From Tetrapyrgos nigripes (Eukaryota > Basidiomycota > Agaricomycetes > Agaricales > Campanellaceae): a DNA stretch of 64,000 nt. The position numbers and the translations under genes were made by a program. The first letter of the stretch is position 1, and the number at the start of each line of letters is the position of its first letter. Below the pieces are notes generated by a model. It saw nothing but the letters and a program-made list of their open reading frames with translations. It did no database searches and was not told where the DNA came from. Positions 46,231 through 54,994 of the stretch are shown in pieces. The stretch spans positions 62,001 to 126,000 of the forward strand of contig JAACJM010000157.1 of NCBI GenBank assembly GCA_013368315.1, read 5' to 3'.

Positions 46231-49027
46231 ATGACCTCCCTCCCTCCGGCCCAAGAAGTCAATGCTTTTACGAGCGATGATCGTGCTCCAGAATCATTCA
46301 ACTGTGAGCGGTGTGGAGTGTTTGTGAAGAAGGGTAATGAATGGGGTTACTTCAAGAATCCTGCTGGCCGTGATAAACGGACCTGCAAGGACTGTAAGAG
46401 GTACTATAGCAAGGGTGTAGCCCAGCGTCAAGGTGCATTGTTTTTATTTATCCGATACATTTTCATTTATCCAATCATTTTTTATTTCTATTTAGATACC
46501 TTAAGTCGAAGTCGTTCCACCAGCTCTTCCACTCATTCAGGAATGATTGAACCACTTCCAAATCCTGACATGATAGCATCGAGGGTAAATGCAGCTCAAC
46601 GTGCCAGTGAGGATTTCTTATTTTTTATTACAACGAACGGCTCACCTAACTTCGATTAATAGATGCTAGCCGGGAAATGAGCCATGTCACTCCTATGAGC
46701 AATTCAGGTAGAATCAATCCATTTTTACTTTTGTGATTATTTCTCATTAATTTTTGAAGGTCCTTATGTCAGTCTGCCCAACCTGAGTCGCAGTTCTGCA
46801 GTATTGAGTGGACCGCATGGATATGTCTCGAGGCCAAGAGCAACTGGTTATTCTCCCGCTCACCAACATCACTCTGCACAAACCGATCTGTGGCGATCCA
46901 AAGCTTATGCACCTAGTGGCGAGACTGTGGCGGTGAACATCACTGTCGGTCATGCTACTGAAGGTAAAACAGGTCATGAACTGTTGAATGTTGGTATTTC
47001 TGCATTCTTAAACTTGTTATGCTGCTCACCACCATCCACAGGGATTTCAGATTCCATTCGAGACCTTGATGTGAATCTTACTGTGCCTGAAGTCCGCCAC
47101 GCAGTTCTGGACCTCATGAAGCCCAAAATCAATCAGTTCTCAGCTGAAATCATGGATTCTGTTTCAAATTCGATGAATTCAATTTAAGGGAAATCTCCAA
47201 GTCACTGAATGTTGACATGGACGGACCAACATTAGATCGCCGTACACCATACTTTCGACCTCAGTGCATGAAAGCTGATAAGAAAACCAATCAACTGAAA
47301 TTTCACCGGCCATCAACACCATTTCGTCTTCTCTTGCTCATCTCCGCAAAAGAATGGGATCGTTACGAGTCTTTATTGGAGGCGCAGGCACATGCAAACG
47401 TGAGGGATTTTATTTGGTATTACTATTCCGTATTTCTGACTGACTTATATTGTTTTCTAGGACTTACCAATTATCCGTACCACTTCCACGAGCTCTTCTC
47501 ATTCATCATGGCAAAAGGTTTACAAAGTGTGCGTACTCAATGTAAGTTATGGTTATGAATGTTCTATACTTACACATCTGTTTGTAGATTCCCTCAACAG
47601 CGACTTCGTCAGCTTTAAATACAGCTAGCCCCAAGACTTCCGCTGCTATCTCTTCAGTATCAATGGACTGACTTGATTGGGATGACAGTGATACTGCACG
47701 TACCTCTGCCAAACGACCTCGCAGCGTATGTACACTTCTACTTCCCATATCAATATTCTCTGAAGCGCCCATATACTTTTAGACTTCCAGTGTGACACCA
47801 ACGACTCCTCCACGAGCCAAAAGAGCTCCAGCACCATTCCTTTCACCAACGGAAAATCGGATCACTAGTGCTTTGATAGCAGGCGGATTGAATTCTGACC
47901 AACACTCAGACATTAGCTCACTCACCACCATGCAGGGCCTCGTTGCTCCCATACCAACGGTCTCCTTTCTTGACATCATCAACCTCGACAATGTTCATAC
48001 CAGGTTCATATTTGACAATGCTGTGCTTTCCTCCGTCGCACATTTGCAGGCTGATTTGCGCTTTGAGTCAGAACTTGGCGTTGGGGCTTTCAAAACTTGT
48101 CACCCGGCCAAGCTGATCTGTTCAGAACAAGTAATGACTGCCAACTCTGTTGTGATGAAGGAACTTTATAAAAAACAAGGGCCTTAGAGAGAACAGCAAA
48201 GTGTACGCATTATTTTTTCTATACTATAAGACAAAACTAATTCTCTTAACACTTCGTCAGAGTCAATCGAGGCAGATATAGCGGAGTGGTTGAATTTGAC
48301 GGAATCATGATTGAAGCCAACGTTCATTATTATGCCGTTGCCTTAATGGAGTTTGCATATGCATATATTGAGCGACAAAAGCTTGAGAAAGGTATCTATC
48401 CTTTTACTCATTGTTTAACTTACTGATCATTTGATGCTAACAGGTCTCCCTGACCTCCCTATTCCAAATTTGAGATATGTTGAGGCTGCAGTGTTCATGG
48501 TGCAGAACAATGAGATCAGACATTCAAGATCAAGTACTGCTGGGCCAAAGCGTACATATTTACTGGAGGAACGGATCGCTCTGCCACCAGGCCAGGACTT
48601 TATCAAATACATCCATAACTCGAGCCCCTTACCAGCCATTCCTCCCGAGCATCCTGAATACAACACTGCATTATTCCTAGCAGCAGTGCAACATCTTCAG
48701 TATGAGAAAACATATCAGAGCGCATATGTCTCTGATTTCCAAGGTTATGGTGGACTGCTTTCTGACCCGCAAATAATGACCTCTCCGTTAGTTTTCCTTA
48801 TCCTTGGTATGTGGTGGTATACTAAGAATATTTCCAGTAAACTCTTACAGGTGATTTTCAGAGAAGGAGCTGAAGCTGCTGCTCTAGACCCAAAAACCTC
48901 ACTTTTCGGGGATGGAAATGTTCAGAGCGGGTTTGAAAAGTTTCCCCTAAATCATCAGTGTGAGGGTAATCCTTTTTGCGCATGGATGGAATTGAAGCCA
49001 CTTCAGAATGAGCTTCAGGATGAGTGA
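46231..49027 (+). CDS. Alpha-type protein kinase with Zn-binding N-terminus
   Basis: Starts MTSLPPAQEVNAFTSDD. A Zn-ribbon-like module follows (NCERCG...RTCKDCKRYYSKG). A Ser/Pro/Thr-rich middle leads to the kinase domain: ELGVGAFKTCHPAKL, the nucleotide-binding Lys in SVVMKELY, GVVEFDGIMIEANVHYYAVA and LMEFAYAYIE, RTYLLEERI, DFIKYIHNSS, then AYVSDFQGYGGLLSDPQIMT (catalytic and metal Asp), SLFGDGNVQSGFEKF and the Zn site NHQCEGNPFCAWMEL. These are hallmarks of alpha kinases, which phosphorylate Ser/Thr within helices. Introns carry good GT-AG ends, but I could not join every exon: there is a frame problem near 47190 and an in-frame TAG near 48185, so it may be slightly damaged. The kinase is unlike any transposition enzyme I know; its role for the element or host is open. 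Confidence 0.82.
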
Positions 49028-49298
49028 GTGCAGACTCGGTAGATGTTGCTAGCCTATAGCCACACTCTATTTCCTGTACATATCTTCAATTTCTATATAC
49101 ACATTTCGAATTCTATGGCCGTACGAGTGTACACTTGCCAGAAGGATTATTTTACTTTGAAAGAAATGTGCAGATGGCATCATTCCTGGTATCACAAAGA
49201 GCAAAGAAAGATACAACAAGCTTGTATCGAGGAGGTAGTTGCACATTTCTCGCTTCATCTGGTTGCTTATACTATGACAAAAGATCAGTCAATAGACT

Positions 49299-49730
49299 GA
49301 TGGTACCTCTGATTCTCGTTACTGTACCTTCGTTTTCCATCAGCAACTCTTAATTTTTTTCTATTTAACTACCATCTTATACTAATTAAACAAAGATACC
49401 TACTACAGAGCTTAGTAGTAGAACCATCTGTTGCTAGAGCTGGGTGAAAGCCACCCTACGACGCCAGAAGAAGCGTGGGACATCCGCCCTTCCAAATTGG
49501 TACTAGTCATTAGTCATCCAAGGATTGACCGACGATGCCTCTGATTTTCATTACTGTACCTTCGTTCTTCATTAGCAACTCTTTATTTTCTGTATTTAGC
49601 TACCCTATGATATTAATCAATGAAAGGTACCTACTACAGAGCTTAGTAGTAGATCTATCTGTTCAAAACGACGCCACCGGAAGAAGCGCCCTTCTAAATT
49701 GGGGAGTCGGTTAGTCATCCAGCGATTGAA
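49299..49730. repeat. Tandem duplication downstream of the kinase
   Basis: Two units of about 200-230 bp (49299-49530 and 49532-49730). Both contain CTCTGATT-TC-TTACTGTACCTTC, TACCTACTACAGAGCTTAGT and the end TTAGTCATCCA. They lie between the kinase stop and the right end of the element. The inner CTACTACAGAGCTTAGTAGTAG is a near-palindrome of interest as a protein site; only part is quoted here: ACTACAGAGCTTAGTAGT. Confidence 0.75.
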
Positions 49731-50096
49731 TCCCTATTGTTTCTTGGCCATAGCTTTTTCTATGACCTCCCCATTATGGAAAAAATGAGGAGGACTCCTA
49801 GAATCGCTACATGTATATCGACACCCTTATATTGTGAGAAAAGTGTAATGAATACCCGGAGACAGCGAACGCAGTCATGGATAGTGGCTTGACTTATTGT
49901 GTGTCGATTCCTAAGGCAGTGAGTCATGTATTTATTGCAGAGAATGTACTGCCTCGGACTGAAGCAATGTCGCTCTCACAAAAACCTCTTGGATTTCGAT
50001 ACTTAATAAATACAAATTAATACACAAATCAGGGACAGAGAGTGCTCGAGAGTGCTCGGGGTCCGAAACCTCGCCAATCAAAAATGAATCGCTTAA

Positions 50097-50122
50097 CGAG
50101 CGAGGCCTTCCGGGTTTCCATA
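50097..50122 (-). repeat. Right terminal inverted repeat
   Basis: Ends GGCCTTCCGGGTTTCCATA, the exact inverse of the left end. Confidence 0.9.
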
Positions 50123-50443
50123 CTATTCCGTCAGCTCGGCAGAGTCGGCACCAAACTTCTCCGCAAATTCTCCGTCAACTTTCGTCGAGCAACGAACCAG
50201 TGACCAGTTCATGACCCACACCTACCCTCTTCAGAGTCTATTGCATTTTGTGCAATGGGATGAGGACTCGTACCTGCCGCTGTATACAGTGGCCCCACCG
50301 ACATATTACCAACGTTGCGTTCTTCGCCGGTTCCATGCGTATACATGCAATGGTTTTGGGAAGCCATTAACTCATGCTGGTTACAATTACCTGTCGTGCA
50401 CTGGTTTCATGGACCTACAGCTCCATTCCCCTATCATTCGTAA
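50123..50443 (+). pseudogene. Right part of the third paralog, C-terminal exon
   Basis: After the transposon the paralog sequence resumes (CTATTCCGTCAGCTCGG). The last exon reads VPAAVYSGPTDILPTLRSSP, then MQWFWEAINSCWLQLPVVHW and ends TAPFPYHS, stop at 50441-50443. The first family member ends FMQWVWDAFSQQWVQSWSAP, IVQWFNNTTVPFPYHS, so the two share the Trp-rich terminus. Its upstream exons are not found left of 43070 in this window. The transposon lies in a part that is probably intronic, so splicing in principle could remove it, but the missing 5' exons argue for a relic. CpG sites are intact here, unlike the copy at 31 kb. Confidence 0.7.
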
Positions 50444-51228
50444 TCTCGATTGAAATCAGGACCAAGTTCATTTTCATTTTCATTTCTAAACATGTTCGCG
50501 ATATCGCATTCTTTATTCAAAAGTTCGTTTTCATATTATTCCGCGTTGGCTCATGCTATTCACTCAAAACCTCATAAATGTAGATATTTTTTCATACGAG
50601 TGACGATTGGTTGTCTACCTCTTACATATACTTAGCACCATGTTATATACTTCCGTTGTGTAGTAGCTCGGTAGCATACTTTTAACACCATTATTGTCGT
50701 CGTTTCCTCAACGCAGAATATTCCAGCATCCTAATCTAGAGTGAGTGAGATAATACGCCGCTACCTAGTACTAGCTACTGAAGGCTTTACATCTGTATAT
50801 AGACGTGCGAAGCAACTATCTACAGTCTAAAATATACGGGCAGAACTCTCTACCACCGAGATAAGCGGCAAATAAGCCTCTTTCCATGACTATACAGAAG
50901 ACCGTGAATAGGGGTTTTTGGCTCCCCGTGACCACTTTTTTTGCAGAATTTCGCCTTTGATGCGTTGTATGATGTCGCTGTATTTCCGAGTCTCTTCTCC
51001 CCCCACTCCACCGACGACTACATCGAGTACTGCGAATACGACGACAACGACAGGTACCACTCAACCCGACTCCCGACTGCGCCTATATCCTCCCCACCCA
51101 AATCCTCAGCCGCGGCGCCTCCTCCCATCCCTCAATCAAACCTAAACACCGACTCCCTAGACGACCCATCAAGAAGGCTACCGCCCGAGTTGACGGTCAA
51201 GTTGGAACACAGTGAACAAAATTAAGTA
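50444..51228. other. Intergenic with a doubtful open frame
   Basis: 50918-51225 (+) holds two overlapping open frames, Pro/Ser-rich (SSPPKSSAAAPPPIPQS) or Thr-rich. A stretch AGGGGTTTTTGGCTCC...GTATGATGTCGC at about 50910-50980 is similar to one at 51637-51690 beyond the MITE, so a local duplication precedes it. No recognised gene. Confidence 0.4.
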
Positions 51229-51603
51229 CTGTACCATTTCGAAGAGGTTGCTCGCATCACGCATCACAGAGGCTTTCGAACAGTTCATTTTCGATGCTCG
51301 TCACGCATCACAGGCTGAACTGAACTGCGTGAGTCAAAAACGGTAATTTTGATATGTAAAAAGCAAAATAAATCTCCTGTCCCCCCAAATAGCTGTTTTT
51401 GCACTCAGTAAGGCCAAAATCAGCCACGAATCTGCTATAAAGTCGCAATTTACATTGAAAGAAGCCCATAAAAGCACTTTGTGGCAAGCAAAATGAACCG
51501 AACTGTTCGTTGTCGCACGTCATTTTGTCTTTCGAACCGACTGAACTGGAGCTTGAAAACATCACAGCCCAAAGTGACCAAATACCTCTTCGAAATGGTA
51601 CAG
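51229..51603. mobile_element. Mariner-like MITE with TA duplication
   Basis: 375 bp. The ends CTGTACCATTTCGAAGAGGT and ACCTCTTCGAAATGGTACAG are perfect inverses, flanked by TA on both sides. No coding capacity. The inverted repeats differ from those of the Tc1 element at 21.7 kb, so a different transposase would move it. Confidence 0.85.
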
Positions 51604-53079
51604 TATCCGCACACGCAGACGCGTTTCGGCGATAGGGGTCTTTGGCTCCGGGACAGTCGGCAATCGGACCTACTTGGCCTTTTACACGTGGTATGATGTC
51701 ATCCAAGTCTCCTCACGACACTGCGGGCAGCCATTGATATTTGCAGGCATTTTTGTGGAGACTTAAATTACGAAATTTTCACACGATTTCCGGGATGATA
51801 AAAGCTGATAAAGTCAAAGCATTTGCCGCCGAAATTCGGCTCCCAATTGGGAAATTCCCATCTGATACTCGGCTAGATTTGCTAGATTTCTACATCCGTC
51901 GTCGTTCAGAGTGAGTTCTTCCCAAGTTCTCCACCTCCACCTCGAATAATTGAAGCGGTATCACGTTCAAATATGAGATAGCCCCGTCGACAGTCCTGCA
52001 GCCTTCTGAATCTATAAGATTAGTACACAACACATGCATTTTTTATCGCCTTCCAAATATGTATGTACGTACCAATATTCTTCTCGGAGAAGGAATTACT
52101 TCGTATCATCCTTTTTTCTAACAGATACGCATGCACAGTACTGTAAAATCTTCAATCAATGCCTGAACTCTGAGGAAGACTTCACAGGAGCAGCGTCGTA
52201 CTTACATGTTCAGGGTGGAACTATATTGACAATACAATCCATAAGCGAAGATACAGATCAGTAGGACATGTACTGATACTCTTTGTTCAAGGAAAAATCC
52301 ATGACGATGACAACAATGAGCACCTCTGCATGATGATCTTCTCATTTGGCGCAGGATCCAGCTTGAAGGTGGCTCATATGCGTAGTAGGTAGAATGAATC
52401 TGAGCAGACAACTTATCGGATCATCTTCGCTTGGAGGTACGTACCTAAGCGATTGTCATTATCATTATCATTATCATTATCATCCCCAGCGGCCTAGGTG
52501 CTCTCTAAGCTTGCCCATCCCGAGTGCGCTACCCCGGAAGAGAACCTAAGAATAGAAACACATATGCTCGGGCTCCAAGCCACCGCCACAGATACACTAT
52601 CCGTTTGCGTCCGCAATTATGTACATATTCATCTTTTACTTTAATTCATTGGACATGTATACAAGTACAGTAGATGTAGATATGTAGACATACAACCCGC
52701 CCCTGTTAGACACTAGAGACCTCGTCTTTCAGGTGATAGAAAAAGAGAATTAGAGTTTATTCTGATCAGGGGAATCCCACCTGCGGAATCTCAGTTATTG
52801 AATAGGGGAATTCCAACCTGCGGACTCGCAGTACTACGGAGGAATCTCCGTCTGATTGAATACACTTTACCCAACTGCCCACCCTCCGAGATAATCCTAG
52901 AGAGTGTTGATCTTACCTCCTCAATACTCTTATCATTCGAGACCCCTTCGAAACTTAAGGAGTCTTGCTGAGTGTTTTATTGTGGATTTAGTGGTTTTCT
53001 ATTGAAAGCACATTTCTATCTATACAATCACCAGCCCTATCATTACTGGCTATGTAACCTCTTATAACTTTTGACTCCC
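51604..53079. other. Intergenic, possible LTR-like segment, microsatellite
   Basis: No supported gene. 52452-52484 is a perfect (ATTATC)n-type microsatellite. 52704-53070 starts TGTTAGACACTAGAG and contains paired motifs (GGGGAATCCCACCTGCGGA and GGGGAATTCCAACCTGCGGA) reminiscent of a solo LTR, but I could not find its matching end or target duplication. Confidence 0.4.
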
Positions 53080-53345
53080 ACCGGCGGACTTCCTTTACAG
53101 TGCTGTACGTCAATTTCATATCAATCAACGACTCCTCCCAGCCGGTATCTCCACATTCTCGTACTTATTCGCGGATCCGGACGCTGTTCCTGTAGAAGAC
53201 TTTGCAAATGGGAATCCCGCTCCTGGATCATTGGGGTGTAAGCCGTTCAAATAGTCATCTTTTCCATCTTCAATTGCTCATGATACCATACTTATGCTTT
53301 GAAAGGAACACACTCCTCCGAGATATTCTACGTCTTTGGCATGCT
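53080..53345 (+). pseudogene. Carboxylesterase shard
   Basis: Aligns with 56660-56895 of the intact carboxylesterase, including the intron between SLG and HSSEIFYVFG. CTCCCAGCCGGTATCTCCAC and TTCTCGTACTTATTCGCGGA are shared exactly. It stops just after the catalytic-His segment (HSSEIFYVFGM). It is followed directly by a shard of the F-box/WD40 gene. Confidence 0.8.
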
Positions 53346-53499
53346 CATTCTTAACTTTTCCTTCCGGCCGCGTACTCGCCACGCTTGGGCGCTGGCCCAC
53401 ACCTCTTTCATACTAGTGGATACCAGCGGCCGCGTTCGCTTCTCCTCCTTCATCTGGGTCTTCCTCCCTGCTCTCGTTCTTTGAAGCTACAGCTACAAC

Positions 53500-53800
53500 A
53501 ATAGGGACAGAGAACGGAGATGCAAGTGGAGAAGGAGCTGAAGATGGCAAAGGAGGAAGGCCCTGTCGCTACATCCTCACAGGCTACCACTTCCCCATCG
53601 GAGTCTGGATACGACGGTTAGAGTTTGGGATGTGCTAACGGGGTGAGTGGGTTTCCCAAACTTCTATTCTGGATTTTCTTCGGGTTTTTAAAGGTTTAGT
53701 ATAGGACGTGTATAAACATCCTCTCAAACCACACCTCACTCGTGTGTCAGGTCCAGCTTTCACCTGGGAGTGAGGTGCGGGGGAATCCTACTTCTGATCT
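53500..53800 (+). pseudogene. F-box/WD40 gene shard, copy 3
   Basis: Aligns with 5820-6215: AGATGCAAGTGG, TACATCCTCACAGGC, TTTGGGATGTG, CTCTCAAACCACACCTC, GTGTCAGGTCCAGCT and CTGGGAGTGAG occur in the same order. A WD repeat end (TVRVWDVLTG) is readable. It has lost internal sequence and has no F-box. Confidence 0.7.
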
Positions 53801-53989
53801 ACCTTCCCATTTGTCTATACCGATCTCGAGGAAAACGAGCTCGGACATCTATCTCACTCATCTCTAAGTTAATTCTTTCAAGTTTAGCAGTGCTGGCCAG
53901 TTCTCCCTGTATTCAACCTTACTTTCCCCTACACCCAATTGGCGCTCGTGGGCCAATCGGGTCTGTTGGGAGATTACGGTTACAGTAAA

Positions 53990-54994
53990 GGCAGAACCCG
54001 TAGTTGCTCTGCCTAGTAGTAATCAATCATTACAGTCCCATATATCCATCCACGTGTCGCAAGGATCATTATTAGGGTGGTCTGTTATTACTTGTTCAGA
54101 GGTATCCACAGTGACTGACCCATGCACCTCAGGCTGTAGAACGAATGCATCCTGCACAGCATGTACATATTCGACATTCTGTTTTACCTGTAACAAGATA
54201 GAAATATCATGGGGAGTATCTGTACCCTGATTCCCTGTACAGACTATAATTAGCATGTATTGACCTGAACCAGGTACTCTACATTCTGTATTGTACATGT
54301 ACTTGTACTAACATGCTGTAGAGTCATTCCCACCTGGGTGACTATGTGAAAGGGCCTCGTAACTTGCCACGCGAAGCGATGGCCCTTTACCCCAGTACTA
54401 ACATGCTGTAGGGTCATTCCCAAGTGTTCCCATGCCTGCAACGGTCTCCGGGCTTTTGCTGATGCATCTGTGATTTTTATGCTGTGAGTTTGGCCGGCTG
54501 GGTCATTCCCAAGTGTTCCCATGTCTGCGACGGTCTCCGGGCTTTTGCTGATGCATCTGTGACTCTTATAGTATCGTTCTTTTCTGCGCGGCAGCTGTGA
54601 GTTTGGCCGGGAGGTTTTTCGGAATATGAGAGATGTCTCACTAAACGAAGACCCAGACAAATCTAGACAGAAGCCGAAGCTTGTGGCTCGTCTCGACGGC
54701 GGACGCACGTCATTATTGTCTCGAGGGCGTCCGGGAACTCAGGATCGCAGGACATATGATGGGACATTGTAGCGGGACATTGTAGCGAGACAGTGTATAC
54801 TACAGGACACAGGCGCAGTGAAATATGCAGTGTCCGGCGATCCTCGGATAGGTGGGTAGGTTCCCGTGGCATGGGAAGGAGCATAGTACCGTTCAGTAGC
54901 CATGACGCGATTCGTTGAGTCAGCAATAGGGTACACTTAGCCATGACTATTTAAACTGACCAAGTCATTCGTCCCCAAACAACATTCTTCCACT
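53990..54994. other. Intergenic with local duplications
   Basis: 54305-54331 and 54397-54423 share TACTAACATGCTGTAG; 54411-54474 and 54500-54562 share GGGTCATTCCCAAGTGTTCC and TTTTGCTGATGCATCTGTGA. Between the first pair lies a 50-bp family R end (54349-54397). A minus-strand frame at 54023-54298 is open but unrecognised. The last 200 bp are the esterase promoter. Confidence 0.5.
54349..54397. repeat. Isolated end of a family R element
   Basis: GTGAAAGGGCCTCGTAACTT, then GCCACGCGAAGCGATGGCCC and TTTACCCCAGT. Identical in layout to the right ends at 25050-25099 and 29763-29812, but no body or left end is present. AAAGGGCC and GGCCCTTT can pair around a CGCGAAGCG hairpin. Confidence 0.65.

Larger units (their letters stand above)
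43117..50122. mobile_element. 7-kb DNA transposon with integrase and alpha-kinase genes
   Basis: 7006 bp. The ends are perfect 26-bp inverted repeats starting TATGGAAACCCGGAAGGCCT. The flanks carry the 7-bp duplication CTATTCC (43110-43116 and 50123-50129). The paralog at 31.09 kb shows the unoccupied site. Two genes diverge from an intergenic region at about 45.7-46.2 kb: a DDE integrase-like gene to the left and an alpha-type protein kinase to the right. No reverse transcriptase and no LTRs. The interior keeps its CpG sites, so it looks younger than many neighbours. I do not know a named superfamily combining this enzyme, a 7-bp duplication and a kinase. Confidence 0.85.

Noticed and set aside
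43117..50122. Assigning the 7-kb element to KDZ, Ginger or Plavaka
   Set aside because: Its enzyme resembles integrase-core-domain proteins, and the duplication is 7 bp rather than the 8 bp (KDZ) or 4 bp (Ginger) I know; I prefer to leave it unassigned.
50918..51225. Two overlapping Pro/Thr-rich frames as a gene
   Set aside because: Low complexity, no splice context, no resemblance to a family; the start region is a local duplication.
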